Assembly (NCBI GenBank): GCA_000434215.1
Contig: HF999660.1
Span: 14,809 to 34,567 of the forward strand
Reading direction: 5' to 3'
Source: Bacteroides sp. CAG:144
Lineage (GTDB): Bacteria; Bacteroidota; Bacteroidia; Bacteroidales; UBA11471
DNA length: 19,759 bases
This document shows, one piece after another, positions 8,519 to 17,200 of this stretch. Position 1 is the stretch's first letter; each line of letters opens with the position of its first letter. The notes under the pieces were generated by a model. It saw only the letters and a list, made by a program, of their open reading frames with translations, was not told where the DNA came from and ran no database searches. Made by a program: the position numbers and the translations under genes.

Positions 8519-8983
8519 TTATTCGGGCAATACCTTTACACCGATATCGGTAATTCCGACAAGACTGCTGTCTCTCATACCTTGCTGGACAATGATATGC
8601 CATATACCCGATTTATCGAAACGGAAAGATGACTTGAAGGGAATTTCCTGTTGCATCAACACTCCGATACCCGCACCGAGCCAACGCCCGTATTCATCGG
8701 CCAAAACACAATTAAGCGTATCGGTTGTCTGCACGCTATCGGGCGAGACCGTCGTTATAAAAAGCCACAAATTACTATATCGGTAATCATCGGTATAACG
8801 CAGTCCTACGCAAAGGTCATACGCCCCTGCCGTATCGATCACGGGCAATGAGACACGCACGAGCGAATCGACATACCACCCCTTCCCTTCGAGATGACGG
8901 TACTCCTGCATCTCATTCGGAGCAAACCGACAACCGGACAAAAAGACAAAAAAAAGGATTATATAAAAGCCTACTCTACTCAT
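8519..8983 (-). CDS. gldH: Gliding-motility-type lipoprotein GldH
   Basis: A 154-aa lipoprotein. The signal sequence MSRVGFYIILFFVFLSGC has lipobox LSGC, giving lipid-modified Cys18. The C-terminal block SGIWHIIVQQGMRDSSLVGITDIGV is characteristic of GldH. In Flavobacterium GldH is needed for gliding, but non-gliding Bacteroidales keep it, so its envelope role here is unknown. The ATG at 8983-8981 overlaps the ricT stop by 8 bp (ATGAGTAG), which implies translational coupling. The frame stays open upstream as far as 9331, but that part lies antiphase inside ricT and has no lipoprotein signal at its start; the internal ATG gives a perfect lipoprotein, so it is the true start. Confidence 0.87.
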   Translation of the reverse strand: MSRVGFYIILFFVFLSGCRFAPNEMQEYRHLEGKGWYVDSLVRVSLPVIDTAGAYDLCVGLRYTDDYRYSNLWLFITTVSPDSVQTTDTLNCVLADEYGRWLGAGIGVLMQQEIPFKSSFRFDKSGIWHIIVQQGMRDSSLVGITDIGVKVLPE

Positions 8984-10382
8984 TTTTATCCGATGCCGGT
9001 TTCTGTCGGGAAGCATCTTTATCGGGTTTGTTTTCGTTGCTACGACGGTTATTATCCCGACGCGAATTACTATTCCGGCGATTGTCGAAACGGCGATTGT
9101 TATTCGGCCGGAAATTTTTCTCTCCGGAATTGGTATTCGGGCGGACGCCGGGATCCTGTGCAGAAGGATTGTTTCCCCCACGAGCATTGCCTGCCTGATT
9201 CTGACCACCTTCACCATTCTGTAAGGCAGCATCTGTACCGGGACGTTTTTTCTTTTTCCGGTTATTATTCTGATTCTGACGATTTTTTTTATCGAATCTC
9301 GTAACACTATCCTGCCCCACGACATCTTCAAACTCCTTACGTACAGGCTCTTTTTCAGACTCTACGGCCAACGTATCGGGCTTGATGCCCCGTTTATTCA
9401 AAGCAATCACTTCAAATGCTCGTCGAGCGTCGATTGTAACAAGATTGGCAGCGACCTCTTTCGAGGAAGAGTAAGTTATCTGTCGCTTGAATATATCGGT
9501 CTTGAAATGGAAAAATGTTCCGTCTTGCGTTTCCAAAGGGATTTCCCGGGAAGGCAACCGTTTCTGCCCCTCAACGTAGGCATCGACCTCGAAATTGAGG
9601 CAGCATTTGAGCTTTGCACACTGTCCCGCCAATTTTTGCGGGTTCAAGGAAATATCCTGAAAACGAGCGGCGCTGGTAGCTACCGATACGAAATTGCTCA
9701 TCCATGAAGAGCAGCAAAGTTGACGTCCGCATGGGCCGATACCCCCGATACGCCCGGCTTCCTGACGGGCGCCGATTTGCTTCATCTCGATACGTACCCG
9801 GAAGACTTCGGCCAAAACCTTGATTAACTGGCGAAAATCCACCCGATCATCGGCTATATAATAAAAAATAGCCTTATTCCCATCACCCTGATACTCGACA
9901 TCTCCGATTTTCATATTAAGGTGAAGATCCTCGGCAATTTTTCTGGCCCGTAACATAGTAGAATGTTCCCGCGCCTTAGCTTCTTTATACTTTTCGAGAT
10001 CGTTGGGTTTTGCCTTGCGATACACCCGTTTGAGATCGGGATTATCGAGCTTCACCCCGTTTTTTTTCATCTGCAACAATACCAGACGACCGGTAAGCGA
10101 AACGACTCCGATGTCATGCCCGGGATTTCCTTCCACAGCCACGACATCGCCTTTTTCGAGGCGCAAATGCACAGAGTTCTTATAATACCCCTTACGGGTA
10201 TTCTTAAACTGTACCTCGACCATCTCGGTATCGTCGTGCGACTCGGGAATATCCGACAACCAATCGTAGCAATGGAGCTTCCCGCCGCACTGAGACACGA
10301 CAGCCGCCGACTGATCGGGCGACGGTTGCTGATCGGGTACGGTATTATTGATATTTTCGGGTTGTTTATTGTCCATAGTCAT
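8976..10382 (-). CDS. ricT: RicT/PSP1-domain protein (YaaT-like)
   Basis: A 468-aa protein with the PSP1/RicT core at about residues 30-330. Conserved cysteines are at about C32 and C38 (QCGGKLHCYDW), C218, C223/C224 (GIGPCGRQLCCSSWMSNF) and C255, C260/C261 (GQCAKLKCCLNFE). In Bacillus, RicT joins RicA and RicF in an iron-sulfur-containing complex that modulates RNase Y activity. The C-terminal ~100 residues are low complexity, Asn/Arg/Lys-rich (RPNNNRRFDNRRNSNSRRDN) and probably disordered; this is longer than in Bacillus RicT. It lies 65 bp downstream of rny and overlaps gldH by 8 bp. The start could be Met1 or Met3. Family assignment is firm; the RNase Y link in this organism is inferred. 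Confidence 0.9.
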   Translation of the reverse strand: MTMDNKQPENINNTVPDQQPSPDQSAAVVSQCGGKLHCYDWLSDIPESHDDTEMVEVQFKNTRKGYYKNSVHLRLEKGDVVAVEGNPGHDIGVVSLTGRLVLLQMKKNGVKLDNPDLKRVYRKAKPNDLEKYKEAKAREHSTMLRARKIAEDLHLNMKIGDVEYQGDGNKAIFYYIADDRVDFRQLIKVLAEVFRVRIEMKQIGARQEAGRIGGIGPCGRQLCCSSWMSNFVSVATSAARFQDISLNPQKLAGQCAKLKCCLNFEVDAYVEGQKRLPSREIPLETQDGTFFHFKTDIFKRQITYSSSKEVAANLVTIDARRAFEVIALNKRGIKPDTLAVESEKEPVRKEFEDVVGQDSVTRFDKKNRQNQNNNRKKKKRPGTDAALQNGEGGQNQAGNARGGNNPSAQDPGVRPNTNSGEKNFRPNNNRRFDNRRNSNSRRDNNRRSNENKPDKDASRQKPASDKNE

Positions 10383-10392
10383 AACTTATATA

Positions 10393-10434
10393 CCCGTCCG
10401 CTCCAAGCCAATGAAACTCGAAAAGACGGACGGG
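10393..10434 (-). repeat. 8-bp inverted repeat between rny and ricT
   Basis: CCCGTCCG (10393-10400) and CGGACGGG (10427-10434) are perfect complements separated by 26 nt, within the 65-bp rny-ricT gap. No U-run follows on the minus strand, so it is more likely an mRNA stem or processing site than a terminator. Confidence 0.4.
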
Positions 10435-10447
10435 AGAATGGCTGTTC

Positions 10448-11992
10448 TTATTTGGCAAAACTTACGGCACGAGTTTCACGAATAACCGTGATTTTCACTT
10501 GTCCGGGATAAGTCATCTCATCTTGGATACGCTTAGCGATTTCGGCCGAAAGCGTTTCGATTTCCGAGTCGTCGATCTTATCGGCTCCTACAATCACCCG
10601 CAATTCGCGACCGGCTTGTATAGCATATGTTTTGAGTACTCCGGGATAGGAAAGCGCCAATTGTTCGAGGTCATTGAGCCGCTTGATATAAGCCTCGACG
10701 ATTTCCCGACGAGCCCCGGGACGGGCACCCGATATGGCATCGCACACCTGTACAATGGGAGCCAGCAGACTGGTCATCTCCGTCTCGTCATGGTGAGCTC
10801 CGATGGCATTACAGATCTCGGGCTTCTCTTTGTATTTTTCGGCCAACTTCATGCCTAAGAGTGCATGCGGCAACTCGGGCTCGTCATCAGGAACTTTACC
10901 TATGTCATGCAAAAGTCCGGCTCGTTTGGCCTTCTTGGGATTAAGTCCGAGTTCCGAAGCCATGATGGCACAGAGATTGGCCGTTTCACGGGAGTGTTGC
11001 AACAAATTCTGACCATACGAAGAACGGTATTTCATTTTACCGACCAAACGGATCAGTTCGGGGTGCAAGCCATGAATACCAAGATCGATAGCGGTACGTT
11101 TTCCTGTCTCGATAATTTCCTCCTCGACTTGTTTACGCACTTTTGCAACGACTTCCTCGATACGGGCCGGGTGAATTCGCCCGTCGGTTACGAGTTGATG
11201 CAAAGCCAGACGCGCTATTTCGCGACGCACGGGATCGAAACCCGACAGTACAATGGCCTCGGGTGTATCATCGACGATAATCTCGATACCGGTAGCCGCT
11301 TCGAGAGCACGTATGTTACGACCTTCCCGACCGATAATACGCCCTTTGATTTCATCGGAATCGATATGGAACACCGTTACAGAGTTTTCGATAGCGGTCT
11401 CGGTCGCTACCCGCTGAATCGTCTTGATAACGATGCTTTTAGCCTCTTTGTTTGCCGTCATGCGGGCTTCGTCCATAATATCGTTGATATAAGATGCGGC
11501 TTGCGTCTTGGCCTCCTCTTTCAGAGACTCTACAAGACGGTCTTTTGCTTCTTCGGCCGACAAACCCGAAATATGTTCGAGTTTTTCCACCTCGGCTTTA
11601 TGCAACCGCTCCAATTCCGCTTTTTTCTTTTCGACCATGTCGACCTGCGTAGTCAGACTGGTGCGAATAGATTCAACTTCGGCCTTTTTACGTTGCAACT
11701 CCTGTTGTTGCTGGTTGAGCTGCATCTCGCGTTGGCGGGCTTTCGCCTCGGCCGCCTGCACTTTGGTACTGCGCACGGCCATCTGTTTTTCGAGATCGGC
11801 TTTCATCGAGATAAATTTCTCTTTGACTTCAAGCATTTTATCTCTTTTTATCGTTTCTGCTTCGGCTCGGGCCTCATCGAGAATCGAGCGAGATCGGGAA
11901 CCGAGACGCATCTTATAGAGTACCATACATACGACTACTCCTACGACAACACCTACCAAAGCTCCGACCGACAATAATGTCATCATTTCCAT
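10448..11992 (-). CDS. rny: Ribonuclease Y
   Basis: A 514-aa membrane-anchored endoribonuclease central to mRNA turnover. The N-terminal membrane helix is at about residues 5-26. A long coiled coil runs from about 35 to 200 ([20 protein letters not shown]..., Q/E/K-rich). The KH domain at about 205-265 carries GREGRN at 221-226. The HD domain has LLQHS (H333), LLHDIGK (H362-D363), GAHHDE (H400-H401) and D418. The length matches the family. Alternative starts are Met1, 3 or 4. It is preceded by a terminator-like hairpin that ends 22 nt before the start, and followed by ricT on the same strand. Expression may thus depend on read-through or on its own promoter upstream of the hairpin. Confidence 0.97.
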   Translation of the reverse strand: MEMMTLLSVGALVGVVVGVVVCMVLYKMRLGSRSRSILDEARAEAETIKRDKMLEVKEKFISMKADLEKQMAVRSTKVQAAEAKARQREMQLNQQQQELQRKKAEVESIRTSLTTQVDMVEKKKAELERLHKAEVEKLEHISGLSAEEAKDRLVESLKEEAKTQAASYINDIMDEARMTANKEAKSIVIKTIQRVATETAIENSVTVFHIDSDEIKGRIIGREGRNIRALEAATGIEIIVDDTPEAIVLSGFDPVRREIARLALHQLVTDGRIHPARIEEVVAKVRKQVEEEIIETGKRTAIDLGIHGLHPELIRLVGKMKYRSSYGQNLLQHSRETANLCAIMASELGLNPKKAKRAGLLHDIGKVPDDEPELPHALLGMKLAEKYKEKPEICNAIGAHHDETEMTSLLAPIVQVCDAISGARPGARREIVEAYIKRLNDLEQLALSYPGVLKTYAIQAGRELRVIVGADKIDDSEIETLSAEIAKRIQDEMTYPGQVKITVIRETRAVSFAK

Positions 11993-12013
11993 TTGTTCGT
12001 TGTTTTAATGTTC

Positions 12014-12056
12014 AAAAAAAGCACCACATCAAGAACTTGCGATCTTGTTGCAGTGC
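12014..12056 (-). terminator. Terminator-like hairpin between zapA and rny
   Basis: On the minus strand a 14-position stem (13 paired, two of them G-U, one A-A mismatch) spans 12056-12021 with an 8-nt loop, followed directly by seven T at 12020-12014. It begins GCACTGCA and closes TGTGGTGC. It can end the zapA transcript, or attenuate rny transcription if a promoter lies just upstream. Confidence 0.75.
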
Positions 12057-12060
12057 AGGA

Positions 12061-12091
12061 TAAAAGTATTGTTTTTTTAATATGTTATCAA
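12061..12091 (-). promoter_or_regulatory. Possible rny promoter overlapping the zapA stop
   Basis: On the minus strand a TTG at about 12091-12089 is followed 20 nt later by TACTTTTA (12068-12061), one base off TAnnTTTG. Initiation would fall near 12055, right where the hairpin begins. This is a weak match and only suggestive. Confidence 0.3.
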
Positions 12092-12429
12092 TCGTCTTCC
12101 GGAAGATTTCCGGTTTGCTGCAAATAGCCTTCCAATCCGGCATCGATACGTTGTATCTCTTCTGCCAGTAACTCGGCATCGTTTGTTATCCCCAATTTCA
12201 GGAGGTCGTATGCGATATCCCAAGCAGCCATTGAGAGCAAATCTTGCAAATCGATATGCTGGGAAGCCTCGAAACGCACTTCATATCGATTTACCCTTTT
12301 ATTTATCAGCTCGGCGGCTCTCCGCGCAAGAGGTTCTTGCTCTCTGAGCTTTTCTCGCTCGACATACAATGTATAAGAGCGGTTGGCTATTGTAACAGTT
12401 ATACGTTGTTTACTTTGTTTATCGTTCAT
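12088..12429 (-). CDS. zapA: Cell division protein ZapA
   Basis: A 113-aa FtsZ-ring-associated protein. The N-terminal half has the beta-rich ZapA head (RITVTIANRSYTLYVEREKLREQEPLARRAAELINKRV), and a helical tail for dimer/tetramer coiled-coil formation follows (LLSMAAWDIAYDLLKL...). ZapA cross-links FtsZ protofilaments at mid-cell. It starts 10 bp after the small coiled-coil gene and shares its promoter. A terminator-like hairpin follows 31 bp beyond its stop. The length is normal for the family. Confidence 0.88.
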   Translation of the reverse strand: MNDKQSKQRITVTIANRSYTLYVEREKLREQEPLARRAAELINKRVNRYEVRFEASQHIDLQDLLSMAAWDIAYDLLKLGITNDAELLAEEIQRIDAGLEGYLQQTGNLPEDD

Positions 12430-12439
12430 CGCATCTATT

Positions 12440-12733
12440 CTATTCGTTCAAGAGAGAGATGCATTTGTCGATTTCCCGCACCAACTTATCAAATCGACTA
12501 CGCGCCGCGACCCAATCGCCTTCTTGCAAGGCAACGGCCTGTGCCATAGCCAGACTTCTGTATTTGGCATGGATATTTTCCAATTCTTTCTGCAAGGCAG
12601 CGATCGATTTTTCTCTTTCCTGCAACCGTACCTCGAGACACTCACATCGTTCTATCAATGCGGTATGGCGAGCCATCAACTCATCCACATGAACCCGCAA
12701 TCTGTCGATTGTCTCCCTCGGACTACCTGCCAT
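12440..12733 (-). CDS. Small coiled-coil protein upstream of zapA
   Basis: A 97-aa, almost wholly helical protein without signal peptide or membrane segment. A heptad-rich coil spans about residues 5-58 (DELMARHTALIERCECLEVRLQEREKSIAALQKELENI). A conserved-looking end follows (FDKLVREIDKCISLLNE). It is translated from an ATG at 12733 with a good promoter just upstream, 10 bp before zapA. Size, coil and position recall ZapB, the small coiled-coil partner of ZapA in E. coli, but I recognise no ZapB sequence signature. The functional link is contextual inference only. Confidence 0.8.
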   Translation of the reverse strand: MAGSPRETIDRLRVHVDELMARHTALIERCECLEVRLQEREKSIAALQKELENIHAKYRSLAMAQAVALQEGDWVAARSRFDKLVREIDKCISLLNE

Positions 12734-12752
12734 TTTATACCAAAAATCTATA

Positions 12753-12783
12753 CAAATATAGGCTTTCCTTTCTGAAAATACAA
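12753..12783 (-). promoter_or_regulatory. Promoter of the coiled-coil-zapA operon
   Basis: On the minus strand GTTG (TTG at 12783-12781), then exactly 20 nt, then TATATTTG (12760-12753). Both boxes and the spacing fit the Bacteroidetes primary sigma consensus. The start codon follows about 20 bp later. Confidence 0.72.
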
Positions 12784-12855
12784 CTTATCGTCGGATTTTC
12801 TCTATTTTTTTCATTTTATTTTCATTATTTCTCTCTCTATAATACACAATATGTC

Positions 12856-12863
12856 TATCTTTG
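12856..12863 (+). promoter_or_regulatory. -7 promoter element of the RND efflux operon
   Basis: TATCTTTG matches TAnnTTTG. The upstream region is T-rich, with TTTC near the -33 position but no TTG. Predicted initiation is near 12867-12870, so the RNA begins only about 12 nt before a terminator hairpin and about 160 nt before the adaptor start. Confidence 0.55.
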
Positions 12864-12871
12864 CCATGCAG

Positions 12872-12949
12872 ATGAAAAAGACGGAAAATCCCTTGCAACA
12901 AGGTGTTTTACCGTGTTTTTTATTTAAAATGAGTCCTTTTGAATCATAA
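12872..12949 (+). CDS. Candidate 25-aa leader peptide of the efflux operon
   Basis: A short open frame begins at the ATG 12872 (an in-frame ATG also lies at 12866). It reads MKKTENPLQQGVLP..., contains PCFLFKMSPFES at its end, and stops at TAA 12947. It would begin within a few nt of the predicted transcription start and runs straight through the terminator hairpin and its U-run, so its translation and the fold of the hairpin exclude each other. A 25-codon frame can arise by chance (roughly 0.3 by stop-codon frequency alone). The claim therefore rests on its position, and conservation is untested. Confidence 0.4.
   Translation: MKKTENPLQQGVLPCFLFKMSPFES
12881..12926 (+). terminator. Intrinsic terminator/attenuator in the RND operon leader
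   Basis: The stem 12881-12914 has outer arms ACGG/CCGT, a middle AAAA/TTTT and inner CCTTG/CAAGG closing a CAA loop, with one bulged A, one G-U pair and one mismatch. GTTTTTTATTT follows at once (12915-12925). It lies between the -7 element and the adaptor gene, so it should limit read-through into the pump genes. The remaining leader (12950-13031) shows only a short dyad, TTAAC/GTTAA, at 12954-12967. Confidence 0.72.
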
Positions 12950-13031
12950 AATTTTAACAATCGTTAATCACCCTATAAGATACAATAGGTATTCCTGACA
13001 AACAATCAACGATAAAATAAAAGTGCAATCT

Positions 13032-14180
13032 ATGAAATTGAAATTATCCATTCAGACTATCGCTTGTGCGATACTGTGCATTTCATTATTTTCCTGCAAA
13101 GGGAAAAACACACAAGGCATGGGCGGATTTGCCCGCGAATATGCCGTCATGACCTTACAACCCTCGGAAATGGAGTGGTTCAGCAATTACCCGGCCCGCA
13201 TCAAAGGTAGACAGGACATAGAGATACGTCCCAATGTCAGCGGATTCCTTACCGAACTTCTCGTAGACGAGGGTTCTCTCGTAAAAAAAGGCGATGTACT
13301 CTTCGTAGTCGATACGATACCCTACAAAGCCGCCCTTAAAATTGCCGAAGCCAACGTCGAAGCGGCAAAAGCATCTACCGAAACGGCCCGTCTCACCGCC
13401 GAGAATAAACGAGAATTGCAGAAAAAAGGTATCATCAGCGAATATGATCTGCAAATGGCCGAAAACGATTATGCCTCGGCCCAAGCACAACTGGCCCAAG
13501 CCGAAGCACAGCTGGTAAACGCCCGCAACAACGATTCCTATACCCGTGTTACCAGCCCCCTCACAGGTATCGTAGGTTCAATACCTTATCGGGTGGGAAG
13601 TCTCGTATCTTCTGCTACGGCAACCCCGCTCACGACAGTATCGGACAACTCCGAAATGTATGTTTACTTTTCGATGACCGAAAAACAAATCATGGAGATG
13701 GCCCATCAGTACGGAGCGAACAATTTCTTATCGAAACTCCCGGCGGTTTCTCTGAAATTGGCTGACGGAACCACTTACCCCATAAAAGGCAAAATCGAAA
13801 CCGTAAGCGGTATCATCGATACACAGACGGGGTCGTCGAGCATGCGCGCCACATTCAAGAATCCCGATCGTCTGTTGCGCAGCGGAGGTACAGGAAACAT
13901 TCTGATCCCGATGAAAAACGACAAAGCTCTATTGATTCCGCAAAAAGCGACATACGAAATTCAAGACAAGAAATTCGTTTATGTCCTGAACGACGACTCG
14001 ACCGTAAAATCGACGGAAATAACCATCGCCTCGATCGACAACGGGAAAGAATATATGGTTCTTTCGGGTCTGAAAGAAGGCGACCGTATCGTTATCGAAG
14101 GCGTCAACTCGCTCAAAGACGGAATGCCTATCAAAGTGGCCGGCACACAAGAACAAGGCCAAGCTCAAAGCAACAAATAA
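13032..14180 (+). CDS. RND efflux periplasmic adaptor (AcrA/MexA family lipoprotein)
   Basis: A 382-aa membrane-fusion lipoprotein. The signal peptide MKLKLSIQTIACAILCISLFSC has a lipobox with lipid-modified Cys22. The ATG at 13032 is preferred; a GTG at 13023 is in frame but adds only three residues. The first lipoyl half is at about 60-95 (NVSGFLTELLVDEGSLVKKGDVLFVVD). A helical hairpin follows at about 95-165 (AQAQLAQAEAQLVNAR), then the second lipoyl half (SYTRVTSPLTGIVGSIPYRVGSLV) and a beta-barrel/membrane-proximal domain ending LKEGDRIVIEGVNSLKDGMPI. It links the pump 24 bp downstream with the outer-membrane channel. Confidence 0.94.
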   Translation: MKLKLSIQTIACAILCISLFSCKGKNTQGMGGFAREYAVMTLQPSEMEWFSNYPARIKGRQDIEIRPNVSGFLTELLVDEGSLVKKGDVLFVVDTIPYKAALKIAEANVEAAKASTETARLTAENKRELQKKGIISEYDLQMAENDYASAQAQLAQAEAQLVNARNNDSYTRVTSPLTGIVGSIPYRVGSLVSSATATPLTTVSDNSEMYVYFSMTEKQIMEMAHQYGANNFLSKLPAVSLKLADGTTYPIKGKIETVSGIIDTQTGSSSMRATFKNPDRLLRSGGTGNILIPMKNDKALLIPQKATYEIQDKKFVYVLNDDSTVKSTEITIASIDNGKEYMVLSGLKEGDRIVIEGVNSLKDGMPIKVAGTQEQGQAQSNK

Positions 14181-14204
14181 AAACAACTTCGCAAATATAA
14201 AATT

Positions 14205-17200
14205 ATGAAGTTAGACAGATTTATCAACCGCCCTGTACTATCGACCGTGATTTCGATATTCATGGTCATACTGGGTATTTTGGGACTATTATTCTTACCT
14301 ATCACACAATATCCCGACATTGCACCGCCTACTATCTACGTGTCGACAACCTATACGGGTGCTAATGCGCAAACCATCCTGAATAGTGTCATCGCACCGC
14401 TAGAAGAATCTATCAACGGCGTGGAAGATATGTTATATATGACTTCTACCGCCACCAATACCGGATCGGCCGACATCACCGTGTACTTCAAACAAGGTAC
14501 CGATCCCGATATGGCTGCCGTAAACGTACAGAACCGTGTATCCAAAGCCCAGAACCTGCTTCCTGCCGAAGTTACGCAAGTGGGTGTAATCACCCAAAAA
14601 CGACAGACAAGTATGCTTATGGTATTCTCGCTGTTCAGTCCCGACGACCGCTATGACCTCGAATTTCTCGAGAATTACGCCAAAATCAACGTTATACCTC
14701 TCATTCAACGTGTACCCGGTGTAGGTGATGCCAACGTCATGGCATCGGACTACTCCATGCGTATCTGGCTGAAACCCGACATTATGGCACAATACGGCCT
14801 GATGCCTAGCGATATTACAGGAATACTCGCCGAGCAGAATATCGAGGCTGCCCCCGGCCAGTTCGGTGCGCAAGGCAACCAGTCGTTCCAATATGTATTG
14901 ACTTATAAAGGACGTTTGCAAACTGCCGAAGAATTCGGGAATATGGTTATTCGGGCCAATGAAAACGGAGAAATCCTTTACCTGAAAGATGTGGCTGATA
15001 TAGAATTGGGGCGTCTTACCTACGATTTTAAGAACTTCCAAAACGGCCATAACGCCGTATCGGCAATCGTTTACCAGACAGCCGGCTCGAACGCCACCGC
15101 CATTATCGAAGACATCAACGACCTGCTCGACGAAATCAAGGAGACTCTTCCTCCGGGAATAGAAATCTCCGTAACGATGAACTCCAACGACTTCCTCTAC
15201 GCTTCGATACACGAAGTTATCAAAACACTTATCGAGGCCTTTATTCTCGTGTTCTTCGTCGTGTATATCTTCTTGCAGGATTTACGTTCTACCTTGATTC
15301 CCGCCATCGCCATTCCGGTATCTCTTATCGGTACGTTCTTTGCTTTGTACCTGATGGGATTCAGCCTCAACCTCCTTACGCTTTGCGCATTGGTTCTTGC
15401 CATCGCCATCGTGGTCGACGATGCGATAGTCGTCGTGGAGGGAGTCCACGCCAAGCTCGACCAGGGATACAAATCGCCTCACAAAGCCTCGATCGACGCC
15501 ATGCGGGAGTTATCGGGAGCCATCTTATCTATCACATTGGTGATGATGTCGGTGTTTATCCCCGTAAGTTTTATGCCTGGAACATCAGGAACGTTCTACC
15601 GCCAATTCGGTCTTACGATGGCCTTCGCAATCGGTTTTTCGGCCATCAACGCCTTGACACTGAGTCCTGCCTTGTGTGCCATATTGCTCAAACCGCATAA
15701 AGAAGGCGAAGGCCACAAGAAGACATTTGTGAGCCGGTTCCATATCGCTTTCAACGTCGCATACAACAACATGCTCGCCAAATACAAAAACGGTGTTGCG
15801 CACTTCGTTCATCATAAAAAACTTTCGTTCCTGGGGGTTATCGTAGGTACCATCATCTTGATCGTTCTCATGAACATCACTCCTACGGGACTTGTCCCTA
15901 ACGAAGATACGGGTACCATCATGGTAACAGTCGATTTACAACCCGGTACTTCGCAAGAACGCACCGAAGAAGTCATGATGCAAATCGATCAAATCCTCGG
16001 CTCGCATCCGGCCATGCAAAGTCGTACCCAGATTATCGGGTTCAGCTTCCTCGGCGGACAAGGTAATACCTACGGATCGTTTATCTGTAAACTCAAACCG
16101 TGGGACGAACGTACTGGTAAAGGCATGGATGCCAACTCGGTAATCGGGGCTCTCTACATGCAATTCGCCACACAGGTGAAAGACGCTCGCGTACTCTGTT
16201 TCGCTCCGCCTATGATTCCCGGTTATAGCGTAAGTAACGGTTTCGAATTGAACTTGCAGGATAAAACGGGCGGCTCGCTCGATAATTTCTATCAGGTTGC
16301 CCAAGACTTCATCGCAGAGTTGTTGAAACGTCCCGAAATCGCCATGGCCTCGACGACGTTCAACCCCAATTTCCCGCAATACCGGGTAGACGTAGATGTC
16401 GCCAAATGCAAACAGGCCGGCATCAGTCCCAGCGACGTTCTTAGCGCTTTGCAAGGCTATTTGGGCGGTATGTATTCATCGAACTTCAACCGCTTCGGAA
16501 AACTATACCGTGTAATGATGCAAGCCGAACCCGATGCACGTGTCAGTCCCGAAAGCCTGAACAACATCAAAATACGTAACGGATCGGAAATGGCTCCTAT
16601 CACCAACTTTATTACGCTGGAAAAAGTATACGGACCCGACAATATCAACCGATTCAACATGTACACCTCCATGACCGTCAACGGTAACCCTGCCGACGGT
16701 TACAGCTCGGGAGAAGCCATCAAAGCCATCGAAGAAGTTGCGTCGCAAACGCTTCCCGTAGGTTACGGATACGAATTCTCGGGTATGACCCGAGAAGAGC
16801 AAAGTTCGAGTAGCGGAACGACCGCTATCATCTTCATGCTCTGCCTCGTGTTTGTTTACTTGTTGTTGAGTGCACAATACGAAAGTTATATTCTGCCCCT
16901 CTCGGTTATCTTCTCGATACCTTTCGGGTTGGCCGGTAGTTTTATATTCGCATGGATCATGGGTGTAGAAAACAACATCTACCTGCAAATCGCCTTGATC
17001 ATGCTTATCGGTTTGTTGGCCAAGAACGCCATTCTTATCGTCGAGTTCGCCCTCGATCGTCGCCGTACCGGTATGCCTATCATCAATGCGGCAATTGACG
17101 GTGCCGCCGCCCGTTTGCGTCCTATCCTCATGACATCGTTGGCTATGGTCATCGGTCTGTTGCCCATGATGTTCGCCCACGGAGTAGGCGCCAACGGTAA

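Noticed and set aside
8984..9331. Upstream extension of the gldH frame
   Set aside because: It overlaps the ricT coding region out of phase, gives a basic non-conserved peptide, and would bury the lipoprotein signal that starts at 8983.
10865..11977. A 370-codon open frame on the plus strand across rny
   Set aside because: It is exactly antisense to a well-conserved RNase Y with all motifs. The peptide has no domain and the openness follows from the codon use of the true gene.
11993..12087. A 6S RNA gene next to zapA, as found in some bacteria
   Set aside because: The zapA-rny gap is only about 95 bp, too short for a ~180-nt 6S RNA; it holds a simple terminator-like hairpin.
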